From contig JAHFCH010000010.1 of the NCBI GenBank assembly GCA_023249635.1, positions 32,354-68,411 on the forward strand: DNA of 36,058 nt. The letters run 5' to 3'. The position numbers were made by a program, and so were the translations under genes. Shown one piece after another: positions 23,520-31,790 of the stretch. The stretch's first letter is position 1, and each line of letters opens with the position of its first letter. This DNA comes from Fibrobacterota bacterium (GTDB lineage: Bacteria > Fibrobacterota > Fibrobacteria > UBA11236). The notes under the pieces are model-generated. The model was not told the origin of the DNA. It did not search any database and was given only the letters and a program-made list of their open reading frames with translations.

Positions 23520-24013
23520 CGACTAGGAAAGTACTGTTGATTGGGCTGGGAGCGTTCGCATTGATGGCGGTGACCGCGATTGTCGCCATTATCCTGTTCA
23601 TCGCCCACGTTTCCGAGGATGTGAAAGGCGTCGCGATCAATATCAAAAGCCCCACCGAGGTGGTGGTAGGCGAGGAATTCGATTTGGAGATTTCGGTAAA
23701 GAATGAGCGCAAGGGGGAAGCCTTCGAGCTTTCCGACATCGATATCGCGGAAGTCTATCTGGATGGGTTTATCGTCGGCTTCATCAAACCGACGCCGAAG
23801 TCAAATATGCATGTGCCCATCGATAAGAGCCGGAGCTTCAGTTTCGATCACGACATTCCCGCCGACTCCAGCCAAACCTTCGTTTTCAAGTTACGGGCCG
23901 AGAAGGAAGGGATTTTCCGTGGGGATGTGGATGTGTGCGAGGGCACCAGGTTCATCACCAATATGGCGCAGACTGCGGTGATAGCGAAGCCTTTGGGTAA
24001 GCCGGGCAAATAA
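23516..24013 (+). CDS. Small single-pass membrane protein with beta domain
   Basis: This encodes 165 residues. The start at 23516 gives MTTRKVLLIGLG followed by a hydrophobic segment to about residue 30, which is a membrane anchor with the rest outside the cytoplasm. The extracytoplasmic part (about 40-150) reads as a beta-sandwich: VAINIKSPTEVVVGEEFDLE, ISVKNERKGEAFELSDIDI, AEVYLDGFIVGF, SFDHDIPADSSQTFVFKLRA and GIFRGDVDVCEGTRF. The pattern is that of Ig-like/CARDB-like or NEW3-type domains found in many bacterial envelope proteins. The frame is open upstream, but the earlier in-frame ATG overlaps the previous gene. It ends two bases from the convergent gene. The function is unknown. Confidence 0.7.
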   Translation: MTTRKVLLIGLGAFALMAVTAIVAIILFIAHVSEDVKGVAINIKSPTEVVVGEEFDLEISVKNERKGEAFELSDIDIAEVYLDGFIVGFIKPTPKSNMHVPIDKSRSFSFDHDIPADSSQTFVFKLRAEKEGIFRGDVDVCEGTRFITNMAQTAVIAKPLGKPGK

Positions 24014-24015
24014 GC

Positions 24016-24867
24016 CTAAAAGGCATACCCCAAAGCCACTCCCGGCAGCACGAACTGGAAAGTCGCGTCATCCCCCGGGTCCAGTACCCCGAAGTTCGGC
24101 GGCACCTGCAGGTTACCCGCCACGGCCTTATCGTAGTCATAGGAGATCTCCACGTCCGCGCTCCGTGAGTAGGTCACCATCGCGTTCAGGAAAAGTCCCG
24201 AAGAGAAGATCCACTCCACTCCCAGGGACAGGTAGAAGGATTCCACCCGCAGGATGGCCTGTTGCTGATGGTAGCTTAGCCGCGTAAATCCGGTTTCCAC
24301 GAAGGGGCTGAAATCATGCAAGGCCAGGTAGGAAACCGCGCCCAGGGACAGTGCCGTCCCTTTCATCTCCGTCCCGTCCACGATGCTTCCCACCGAAAAG
24401 GACATGCCCAGCCGCGAAAAGGGCAGGTAATGGATGTTCATACCGTAGCCGAACATCTCCCCGCCGGCCTTCAGGCTGAACGCCAGCGGCCGCTCGTCGC
24501 GCAGCACCACGGGGCGTTTCCATTCCTTGACCCCGGCGGTCTCGCCCATGCGCAGATCGGCCAGCCGCACATAGCCTCGGGCATTGCCCATCGAGATGCG
24601 GGCCCATAGGGCCTGGTCGCCGTCCCGCACCACTTCCACCACGTTCACGATTTCCCCCGCATACAAGAGCCGCTGGGCATTGGCCAACACGTCCGGCTTG
24701 TCATGCACGATGGCTTGCTCATTCACTACGATGGCCCGGCCCGGCGGTGGCAGGGAGTCTTTACCGGCCGGAGCGATCGCAGGCATGACGGTAGGCGCCA
24801 CCTCATCGGCAACCACCACGGTCCCCGAGACGGCGACGGCAATTAACACGATCTCAAGGATTCTCAT
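24016..24867 (-). CDS. SH3-domain outer-membrane-type protein
   Basis: This encodes 283 residues with a signal peptide (to about residue 20, VVVA). Residues about 44-106 are a bacterial SH3 domain: AIVVNEQAIVHDKPDVLANA, LLYAGEIVNVVEVV, ALWARISMGNARGYVRLADL. From about residue 130 to the end are alternating amphipathic beta strands, with a C-terminal aromatic residue (VALGYAF), as in small outer-membrane barrels. The start overlaps the end of the upstream hydrolase gene by 14 bases, so the two are cotranscribed. The SH3 part probably binds peptidoglycan or another envelope component and the barrel anchors it. That functional statement is inference. Confidence 0.72.
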   Translation of the reverse strand: MRILEIVLIAVAVSGTVVVADEVAPTVMPAIAPAGKDSLPPPGRAIVVNEQAIVHDKPDVLANAQRLLYAGEIVNVVEVVRDGDQALWARISMGNARGYVRLADLRMGETAGVKEWKRPVVLRDERPLAFSLKAGGEMFGYGMNIHYLPFSRLGMSFSVGSIVDGTEMKGTALSLGAVSYLALHDFSPFVETGFTRLSYHQQQAILRVESFYLSLGVEWIFSSGLFLNAMVTYSRSADVEISYDYDKAVAGNLQVPPNFGVLDPGDDATFQFVLPGVALGYAF

Positions 24868-25840
24868 GGGGCTCCCGGTGGCTGGCTATGCTTTCGTGGA
24901 AATCGCGGATCCAACCTTCTACCAAGGCGGGATCGGTCAATTGGGGAACGTGGCCCGCGTTCGGCACCACCTTCATGCTGCTGCCGCGGATGTTGTTGCG
25001 GAGGAAGAAGCCGTTGGGGACGGTGAAGATGGGATCCTTCTCGCCCCAGATGATGAGCACGGGGACGCTGATATTGGGGATGCGGGTCTGGTAGTTCTGG
25101 TTGAATGAGTTGAGGGCGGAAAGCGCGGTGGCGTTGCCGCCTACCACGCGGTTGATGATGTTGAGGTTGCCGCCCGTGATCATGGCGATGGCCGGGTTTT
25201 CGGAGACTAGCACGTCGCCCAGGTTGACGCCGGCGAATTGCTTGGCCATGCGTTTGACGAATTCGCCTTGGTCGTACGAGCCGGCCGCATCGATGAGGGT
25301 GAGGCTGGAGACGTTGGCAGGGAAGTCAAGCGCGAAGGCCATGCATACCTGACCGCCCAGGGAATGGCAAACGAGATCGACTTGGCGGTGGCCCATGCGC
25401 AGCACCAGCATTTCGTGGAGGGAGTGGGCGAAGGCCTGGATGGTGAAGCCACCGACGGGGCCCGTGGAGCGGCCCGTGCCGGGCAGGTTCATGGCGATGC
25501 TGATGGAGGCGGAATCGGCGGCGAGGAGTTCCGGACCGAAGTCGCCAAGGTTGCCTCCCAGTCCGTGGATGTAGACCGTGGGCACGGCGGCGGCGGCCAT
25601 GGGGGCGCGCTTTTCCACGAATTCGATTTGGCCCTGATTGTAGCGAAGGATACGGGTGTCGAGGCCGGGGGAGGCGGCGACGCGGTCCAGGCGTTCTTGC
25701 GGGGACATGCCGCGCCACGAGCTGTGCCCGGTCTTTTGCGTGGCGGCGCAACCGGCGAGCAGGGCCAGGGCGATGGCCATGTATATCGCTGGCGTGAAGG
25801 CTGCGGGAAGGGGATGGAAAGGGGAGCGCGAAGGGGTCAT
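24854..25840 (-). CDS. Alpha/beta-hydrolase lipoprotein
   Basis: This encodes 328 residues. The lipoprotein signal ends LLAGC (Cys31), so the enzyme is anchored in the envelope. The alpha/beta-hydrolase fold has oxyanion-side YIHGLGGNLGDFG (90-102), nucleophile elbow CHSLGG (158-163, Ser160), Asp269 (WGEKDP) and His297 (NAGHVPQL), a complete catalytic triad. The nucleophile motif has Cys where GxSxG usually has Gly. Substrates are probably esters or similar; none can be named. It is the first gene of a two-gene unit with the SH3 protein. The start is uncertain: no Shine-Dalgarno precedes ATG 25840, and ATG 25780 (residue 21) would give a shorter signal. Confidence 0.82.
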   Translation of the reverse strand: MTPSRSPFHPLPAAFTPAIYMAIALALLAGCAATQKTGHSSWRGMSPQERLDRVAASPGLDTRILRYNQGQIEFVEKRAPMAAAAVPTVYIHGLGGNLGDFGPELLAADSASISIAMNLPGTGRSTGPVGGFTIQAFAHSLHEMLVLRMGHRQVDLVCHSLGGQVCMAFALDFPANVSSLTLIDAAGSYDQGEFVKRMAKQFAGVNLGDVLVSENPAIAMITGGNLNIINRVVGGNATALSALNSFNQNYQTRIPNISVPVLIIWGEKDPIFTVPNGFFLRNNIRGSSMKVVPNAGHVPQLTDPALVEGWIRDFHESIASHREPHENP

Positions 25841-25893
25841 GCTTCGGAAGCATAACCTAGCTTAATTTCCGGTTTCCCCGTGATCGCGCGGCT

Positions 25894-27285
25894 TTATCGT
25901 ACCTCGAGAAGGAGCATCCGCTTGGACAGCCCGGCCGGAACCGCTATCCACTCGGGCCGCGCGCCCTCGATGAAATGGTATTCCGCGACCTGGGAGCCGT
26001 CGACCGCGGCGAGGCGCAGGGACCGGGCTCCGGCAGGGACCGGGATACGTCCGTCCAGGGAGACATGGGGGGCGCGCCGGCTCATGGGGGAGACGCCGAC
26101 CGGGGCCGAGCCTTTGACGCGGAACAGGCCGCCGTCGGCGGTGGAAGAGTTGTCGGCCGCGGATCCGCTGCCTACGCCGGCAGCCCGGTTGCCGCGGGAC
26201 AGGTAGTACATAACGCCGTCCGGGCCCACCTTCAGGTCGATGGGGCGGTTGATGCCGGTGGCGAATTCCTTGACCGCTTTGTCTTTGGGGTTGAAGGTTT
26301 TGATCCAGCCTCCGCAATAGTCCGAGAAGAAGTACAGGTCCTGGTAGGCGGCGCCGAAGGGGTTTACGGGGGGATGGTAGAACGTGCCCCCGGTAAGGGC
26401 GCAGGTACCGTTATGCTGGTACCAGGAAACGGGGTCGTTGTAAGTGCCGGTCAGGCCTGTGGGGGCCGTAGCCGCATGGCCTTCGGACTTGGGCCAGCCG
26501 AAGTTGGAGCCCGCGGTGGCATCGTTGATTTCTTCGTTGGTGCCTTCGCCCACATCGTTCACGAAATAGGCGCCGGTGGTGGGGTGGACGGCGGCCGTGA
26601 ACGGGTTGCGGAGGCCCAAGGCCCAGATGGCGTGGTACTTGCCCGTGGCGGCTTCGAAGGGATTGTCCGCGGGTATGGAGCCGTCCGGATTGATGCGGAG
26701 GATTTTCCCCAGCAGGCTGGTGAGGGATTGGCTGTAGCCGTTGTTGGTATTGTTGCCCGCGGCGATATACAGCTTGCCGTCCTTGCCGAAATGGATGGCG
26801 CCGCCGTTATGCCAACCCACGTTGGTGAGATTGTCCAGGTCCAGCAGGATCTGTTCCGCGCCCGAAACCGCGTTGGCGCCGGCCGGAAAGCGGCTGATGC
26901 GGTTATGCGAGGGGTTTTTGGCGGTGTAATAGACGTAGATGAAGGCGGAGCCCGTGGAGTAGGCGGGGTCGAATGCTAACCCCAACAGGCCCCGCTCTTC
27001 AGTGAAATCGACATCCAGGCTCAGGAAGGGGGTATCTTGCAAGGTACCGTCCTTGACCACGCGCACCTTGCCGCTCTTGTCGCAGAAGAACAGGCGGCCG
27101 TCCGGCGCGAGCTCCATGGCCGAAGGGTTGATGCCCGAAAGCAGTTTGGTTTCCGTAAAGCCCTGGGGGAGGGCAGCCCCTGTGGCCGGCCCGCACGCGG
27201 CGGCGAAGGCGGCCAGGGAGATGGCTAGGGAATAAAGGCGGGAGCGGAAGACGCCGGCCTCACGGATGCGTGTCTGTGGGTACAT
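25894..27285 (-). CDS. PQQ-dependent sugar dehydrogenase family, exported
   Basis: This encodes 463 residues from ATG 27285 (GGAGG four bases upstream). A signal peptide with a possible lipobox (FAAAC, Cys31) leads into a six-bladed beta-propeller of the soluble glucose/sorbosone dehydrogenase family (GSDH). Marker blocks are LAPDGRLFFCDKSGKVRVV, ERGLLGLAFDP, NVGWHNGGAIHFGKDGKLYI (catalytic-type His159), GKILRINPDGSIP, ALGLRNPF and NFGWP. Family members oxidise sugars using pyrroloquinoline quinone in the periplasm. The last 55 residues (RRAPHVSLDGRIPVPAGARS, then WIAVPAGLSKRMLLLEVR) look like an added C-terminal sorting-type domain. The start lies inside the end of the DUF1080 gene (26-base overlap), so the two are cotranscribed. 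Confidence 0.88.
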   Translation of the reverse strand: MYPQTRIREAGVFRSRLYSLAISLAAFAAACGPATGAALPQGFTETKLLSGINPSAMELAPDGRLFFCDKSGKVRVVKDGTLQDTPFLSLDVDFTEERGLLGLAFDPAYSTGSAFIYVYYTAKNPSHNRISRFPAGANAVSGAEQILLDLDNLTNVGWHNGGAIHFGKDGKLYIAAGNNTNNGYSQSLTSLLGKILRINPDGSIPADNPFEAATGKYHAIWALGLRNPFTAAVHPTTGAYFVNDVGEGTNEEINDATAGSNFGWPKSEGHAATAPTGLTGTYNDPVSWYQHNGTCALTGGTFYHPPVNPFGAAYQDLYFFSDYCGGWIKTFNPKDKAVKEFATGINRPIDLKVGPDGVMYYLSRGNRAAGVGSGSAADNSSTADGGLFRVKGSAPVGVSPMSRRAPHVSLDGRIPVPAGARSLRLAAVDGSQVAEYHFIEGARPEWIAVPAGLSKRMLLLEVR

Positions 27286-28306
27286 CGCGCCTCCATGGGT
27301 GACCGGTTTCCGGTGGGTGTCCTGTCTTCCGTCCCGCCGCATCGTATCGCTTCTCCCGGTTGGAGAAGGTCAAATGTCCGTTGCCATCTGAACGCAAGGC
27401 GCGCAAGGCGGGATTGCCGATATCCACGCCATCGCCGTAGCCGTTGTTCCGGGCCAGCCCAGTGGGTTTGGCATTGAGCGGCTTCAAGGTATGCGGTTCC
27501 AATTCCATGATCTCGAAATTGCGGTACCAGATTTCCTGGCCTTCGGATTGCAGTCCGATGCCGCCGCGGTCGCAGGGGACGCGTTTGGAAGGCGTGGCGT
27601 CGTTGGGGCTGCCGCGCAATTGCAGGTGCCAGCCTACGGTGCGCAATTGGCCGTTGAGGGTGCAGACCAGCATGCTGTCGCCGGCGACGAGGGCTTCGCC
27701 ATGATTCCACTCGCCCATGGCCTTTTCGGAATTGGGGAGGGTGGTGCGGATGATGCGCTCGCCCCAAGGGTCATTGGTCCATTCCACGCCGCCCTGATCC
27801 TTGGCCAGGTAATTGTTGGTGCCTGCCTTGACCGTGGTGGTGATGTACGGTCCCAGGCCCGTGGCCGACCATAAGGTCCAGGGTGAGGCTTCCATGCGGC
27901 GCATGTTGATTTCGATGGAACGGGGGCGCAGCGTCTTGATGCCGTCGACCAGGGCCGCCTTGTTCTCGATGTGGATTACCAGCCCGGCGTTCTGCGCTTC
28001 GGCATTGGTGCTGTAGCGGTAATCCACGCGTACGCGGTACCAGGAGTATTCCTTGCGGGTGATGAGGTGGCCTTCGATCTTGCTGAAGCCGCCGTCATGG
28101 GCTTTACGGACATGCAATAGGCCTTCGTCGATGAAGAAGGCATCCTGCTTGGCCATGTCGACCACGCCATTGTCCTGGAAATAGGCGTAGAAGTCGTTGA
28201 AGTCCGTGCCGTTGAAAAGGGAAACCCAGCCGGAGTCCTCCTTCGGCCCGGCCTGGACGGCAATAGCCAGCCCCAGGGTCATGAATACGGATCGGAATAA
28301 AAGCAT
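27260..28306 (-). CDS. DUF1080 (3-keto-disaccharide hydrolase) family protein, exported
   Basis: This encodes 348 residues from ATG 28306, preceded by AAGGTGG and followed by a signal peptide (AIAVQA); the frame is open 35 codons further upstream without these features. The domain is DUF1080/PF06439, a concanavalin-like jellyroll: GWVSLFNGTDFNDFYAYF near the start, LITRKEYSWYRVRVDYRYS, NAGLVIHI, RSIEINMRRMEAS, GEWNHGEALVAGDSM and GIGLQSEGQEIWYRNFEIMEL. Some members hydrolyse 3-keto-disaccharides; most are uncharacterised. The C-terminal 60 residues are basic and probably a tail. The gene follows araC by 114 bases containing paired direct repeats and overlaps the sugar dehydrogenase gene by 26 bases. 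Confidence 0.85.
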   Translation of the reverse strand: MLLFRSVFMTLGLAIAVQAGPKEDSGWVSLFNGTDFNDFYAYFQDNGVVDMAKQDAFFIDEGLLHVRKAHDGGFSKIEGHLITRKEYSWYRVRVDYRYSTNAEAQNAGLVIHIENKAALVDGIKTLRPRSIEINMRRMEASPWTLWSATGLGPYITTTVKAGTNNYLAKDQGGVEWTNDPWGERIIRTTLPNSEKAMGEWNHGEALVAGDSMLVCTLNGQLRTVGWHLQLRGSPNDATPSKRVPCDRGGIGLQSEGQEIWYRNFEIMELEPHTLKPLNAKPTGLARNNGYGDGVDIGNPALRALRSDGNGHLTFSNREKRYDAAGRKTGHPPETGHPWRRDVPTDTHP

Positions 28307-28344
28307 GCGGCCCACCTTGAAAGTGAAGGTAGGCCGCGAAATCA

Positions 28345-28381
28345 GCGGAAAATTGAAGTTCGGAAGGGAAAACTTGGAGTT
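28345..28381 (-). promoter_or_regulatory. Paired direct repeats, candidate AraC operator
   Basis: On the minus strand AACTCCAAGTTTTCCC (28381-28366) is followed by AACTTCAATTTTCCGC (28360-28345). Twelve of 16 positions agree and the repeat distance is exactly 21 bp, two helical turns on one face. Tandem direct half-sites about 21 bp apart are the usual arrangement for AraC-family dimers. The pair lies 39-75 bases before the DUF1080 start, next to the araC-type gene, so it is a good operator candidate. Confidence 0.5.
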
Positions 28382-28420
28382 TGGAGCCCTCGCGGTGGCG
28401 GGGAGCCCCAAACCCCTATA

Positions 28421-29281
28421 TCAGACCGCGACCCCGCCGGTGCGGGCCTGGCGCGGCGAGATGCCGAAGCGCAGTTTGAAGAGGCGGGAGAAGTATGCCA
28501 GGTCTTCCAGGCCCACGGCGTCGGCGACTTCGGTGATGGACAGGGAGGTGCTGCCGAGCAGTTCCATGGCCTTGTCCATGCGTAGGTTGCGCTGGTATTC
28601 CTTGATGCTCAGGCCGGTCTCGCGCTTGAACACTTCTCCGAAGTACTGCGGGCTCAAGCAGAACTCGCGGGCCATGGAGGGCACCGTGATCTTGCCGCGC
28701 AGGTTGGTGTGCAGGTATTCCCGGGCCAAGCGCGCCAGCGAACCCTTGGCTTCGAATCCGTTCTCATCGGCGGGCGGCGTGGTGATATGGCCGATGACCC
28801 GGCTGACCACGCTCAGGAGCTGTCCCCGCGCGGCCGCGACGGCTTCGGCGCGATCGTTGCGCTTCAGCTTTTCCAGGCTGGCGCGCAGTTCGGTCGCGAG
28901 GATTTCGGAAAAGGCCCCGCTGGGCGAGCGTATCGGCGCGCCGCGCAAGTGCGCGGGCTCCTCGAAATCGAAATCGAAGGAGAAGCCCAGGTACATCTGC
29001 TCGAGGATGTCGCCTTCACTCGACCAGAATTGATGGCGTTCGCCCGGGCGGACGATCAGGATATCGCCGCGGGTGATGTTTTGACGCACCCCTTCGCGCA
29101 CGATGGCGCCTTCACCGGCGCCGATGAAAATCAGTTCCCAGAACGGGTGCGAATGCAACGCGCCGCGATGGCCCGGGGGGAAGCTCACCACCCCCAGAAG
29201 ATCGATGCGGACTTCGCTATCAGCTCGCCATTGCAGACGGTTTAGACCGTCCGGCGGCGCGGACAAAACGGTTGAATACAT
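28421..29281 (-). CDS. AraC family transcriptional regulator with cupin domain
   Basis: This encodes 286 residues. The N-terminal cupin-like sensor (about 25-110) has the HSHPFWELIFIGAGEG and GDILIVRPGERHQF blocks, which usually bind a sugar or related ligand. A linker of about 110-185 follows. The C-terminal AraC-type double HTH (about 190-280) is complete: REYLHTNLRGKITVPSMAR, LSPQYFGEVFKRETGLSIKE, RMDKAMELLGSTSLSITEVA and LAYFSRLFKLRFGISPRQAR. It probably activates the DUF1080-sugar dehydrogenase pair immediately downstream on the same strand, using the 21-bp-spaced repeats at 28345-28381. The start at 29281 is preceded by a G-rich stretch rather than a clear Shine-Dalgarno. Confidence 0.92.
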   Translation of the reverse strand: MYSTVLSAPPDGLNRLQWRADSEVRIDLLGVVSFPPGHRGALHSHPFWELIFIGAGEGAIVREGVRQNITRGDILIVRPGERHQFWSSEGDILEQMYLGFSFDFDFEEPAHLRGAPIRSPSGAFSEILATELRASLEKLKRNDRAEAVAAARGQLLSVVSRVIGHITTPPADENGFEAKGSLARLAREYLHTNLRGKITVPSMAREFCLSPQYFGEVFKRETGLSIKEYQRNLRMDKAMELLGSTSLSITEVADAVGLEDLAYFSRLFKLRFGISPRQARTGGVAV

Positions 29282-29341
29282 GTATAAGGCCCCCCACCTT
29301 CGGAAATTAATCCTATACGGGGGGATGGGCTGGGGATTTTT

Positions 29342-31675
29342 TCAGGAACGGGCCCGCGCGTCCAGCAAATCCTTCACTTTTTGCAGGAGATCGGCCTGCC
29401 CGAAGGGTTTTTGGAGGAAGCGGGAGCCGGCATCGAGGATGCCGCCGGGGAGAAAGACCGTGTCCGTGTAACCGGACATGAATAGGGTGCCCATGCCGGG
29501 GTGGATGAGCTTGAGCCTTTCGGCCAGCATGGTCCCATTCAGATTGGGCATGACCACGTCGGTAAGCAGCAAATCGATTTTCGGGTGGCTCTCGCCGATA
29601 CGCAAGGCGACTTCGCCATCCTTGGCCTCGAGCACTTCGTACCCTTGCGCCAGCAAGGTGCGCTGGATGAATTTGCGCACGGTCTCTTCGTCTTCCACCA
29701 GCAGGATGGTTTCATGATGACGCCCGGCGGTTTGGGCGGCCGCGCCCGTATCCGCACCCGCAGCACCGGATCTTTCCGCGGCGATGGGAAGATAAATGAG
29801 GAAGGCGGATCCTTTGCCGGGTTCGCTGTCCACATGCACGAAGCCGCCGCTTTGGCGGATGATGCCATATACGCTGGAAAGCCCCAGGCCCGTGCCGCGG
29901 CCCACTTCCTTGGTCGTGAAGAAAGGCTCGAAAATGCGGGCTTTGACTTCCGGCGTCATGCCCGTGCCGGTATCCCGTACGGCGAGCAGAACATGGGGAC
30001 GATGATCCGCCGATTCCTTGCCGTCCGGTACCACGTTGGAGGTCTGCAAGGTAAGGCATCCGCCTCCGGGCATGGCGTCCCGCGCGTTCAGTACCAGGTT
30101 GAGGATGATTTGCTGGATCTGTCCCGGGTCGGCCTGGATCATCCCCAGTCCCGGTTCCAGGATGCATTCCATGCGGAGATGTTCGCCGATGAGGCGACGC
30201 AGCATGCGATCCATGTCCCTTACGGTTTCGTTGAGATCGAATACGGTAGGCGCGAGGATTTGCTTGCGGCTGTAAGCCAGCAACTGCTGGGTAAGGGACG
30301 CGGCGCGCTCACCGGAACGTTTGATTTCGCCCAGGAATTCCTTGAGCGAGGTGCCGTCGTCCGTGACCATGGCCAGCGCCATTTCGCTATAGCCGTTGAT
30401 GGCGGTAAGCAGGTTGTTGAAATCGTGCGCAATGCCGCCCGCGAGGCGTCCCACCGCTTCCATCTTCTGCGCTTGCCGTAAATGCTCTTCGGCATCTTTG
30501 GATTCGGTGACGTCGATGCAACTGCCGATGAAACCCAGGTAGGCACCGCTTTCGCTGCGGCATGGCGTCCCGGTATTGATAAGCCAGCGCCAGGCCCCAT
30601 CGGCACGGCGGTAGCGGAATTCGGAGCGGAAGCCGGTCTTGCCTTCCCGCGCGATACGGAGCGCCTCACGGGCGGCGGTCACATCATCGGGGTGGATTCC
30701 ATCGCCGCTGGGGCGGGAGAGCTCTTGTTCCAGGGTATTGCCCGTGAATTCGAGCCAGGGCTTGTTCACATAGTTGCGGTGGCCTTCCGGACCCGCCAAC
30801 CAGATCATCACCGGCGCCGAATCGGCCATGGTACGGAAGCGGCGTTCGCTTTCGCTCAGTTGGGCCTGGTGCCGACTGCCGGCTTCGTGGAGCGATTTCA
30901 ATTCGTCGACCTGGGACGCCAATTCCCCTGTGGCCATCCGTAGGGCTTCTTCGATGCGACGGCGCTCCACGATTTCCGCCTCCAGGGCCAGGGCCTTTTG
31001 CTGGAGCACGGCCACGGCGCGTATGCGATCGGCGACCGGGGCGTTTTCCTGGTAGGTTTCCACCGGGATGATGGCGCTATGCTCTTGGCATACCCGGGTA
31101 AACATCTTGCCCTGGGAGGAGTCACCGAATCCCCGGATGGGATAGGCGCAGAGCAGGGAGAAGGCGAGGGTTTTCCCAAGAGTGTTCCAGAATTTCTCGA
31201 GGGCGATGGCGGCTTCGGGGTTGTGGTCTTCCCACAGCAAGGCGACCATTTCGCCGAAGGCGCGCATGCCGGGGTGGCCCACCGAAGCCTTGGCTACCGC
31301 GCCGCCTATGACCTTGATGAACAGATCCTCGTCGGGCATGCCCTTGATCATGAACTTGGCCAAGGTCTCGCGGGCGTCGAGCATTTGCAATTGGTTGCGC
31401 GCCATGACGCCGGCTACGTTGATGCCCTGGGCATTGAGGCGATGTTCCAAAGCTTCGCGATGGGTGGCGGTGGCGATGACGATGGCGCCTTCGCCCGCTC
31501 CCAGGCCCGCGCCGAGGAAAGCGCTTACCGAAGCGACCAGTACGGGATCGCTCTCGTAGAATTGCACGAGATGCCCGTGATCATCGGTGGTGGGGTAGGG
31601 TCCATGGGAATGGGAAAGGGGAACGACGGATTCCGCCGCGGGCTCAGACCGCTTGCCGCCAACACCCGATGTCAA
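29342..31675 (-). CDS. MEDS-PAS hybrid histidine kinase
   Basis: This encodes 777 residues from TTG 31675, supported by AGGAG seven to eight bases upstream. Domains in order: MEDS/DcmR-type sensory domain (about 33-215: [59 protein letters not shown]); a coiled coil (about 220-275); PAS/PAC (about 278-397); HisKA with phospho-acceptor His417 ([11 protein letters not shown]); HATPase_c ([30 protein letters not shown]); and a C-terminal receiver with Asp706 ([10 protein letters not shown]) and Lys in FLQKPFG. No transmembrane segment is present, so it senses a cytoplasmic signal; MEDS domains are linked to hydrocarbon derivatives and redox cues in the literature. No partner regulator is adjacent. 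Confidence 0.92.
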   Translation of the reverse strand: MTSGVGGKRSEPAAESVVPLSHSHGPYPTTDDHGHLVQFYESDPVLVASVSAFLGAGLGAGEGAIVIATATHREALEHRLNAQGINVAGVMARNQLQMLDARETLAKFMIKGMPDEDLFIKVIGGAVAKASVGHPGMRAFGEMVALLWEDHNPEAAIALEKFWNTLGKTLAFSLLCAYPIRGFGDSSQGKMFTRVCQEHSAIIPVETYQENAPVADRIRAVAVLQQKALALEAEIVERRRIEEALRMATGELASQVDELKSLHEAGSRHQAQLSESERRFRTMADSAPVMIWLAGPEGHRNYVNKPWLEFTGNTLEQELSRPSGDGIHPDDVTAAREALRIAREGKTGFRSEFRYRRADGAWRWLINTGTPCRSESGAYLGFIGSCIDVTESKDAEEHLRQAQKMEAVGRLAGGIAHDFNNLLTAINGYSEMALAMVTDDGTSLKEFLGEIKRSGERAASLTQQLLAYSRKQILAPTVFDLNETVRDMDRMLRRLIGEHLRMECILEPGLGMIQADPGQIQQIILNLVLNARDAMPGGGCLTLQTSNVVPDGKESADHRPHVLLAVRDTGTGMTPEVKARIFEPFFTTKEVGRGTGLGLSSVYGIIRQSGGFVHVDSEPGKGSAFLIYLPIAAERSGAAGADTGAAAQTAGRHHETILLVEDEETVRKFIQRTLLAQGYEVLEAKDGEVALRIGESHPKIDLLLTDVVMPNLNGTMLAERLKLIHPGMGTLFMSGYTDTVFLPGGILDAGSRFLQKPFGQADLLQKVKDLLDARARS

Positions 31676-31790
31676 AGCAGCTCTCCTGGCACGAAAATGA
31701 AACTAGAACTAAACCCCACCCTCCGCAACTTCTTTTGGGGGCCGGAGTTGGAGGGATCTACGGCGTTTTCCGCGGAATAACCGTGATAAC

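Noticed and set aside
25975-26979. Plus-strand open frame of 334 codons over the sugar dehydrogenase
   Set aside because: Antisense shadow of a well-supported GSDH gene; no recognisable domain.
28307-28411. N-terminal extension of the DUF1080 protein
   Set aside because: The signal peptide and Shine-Dalgarno support ATG 28306; the extension covers the putative operator repeats.
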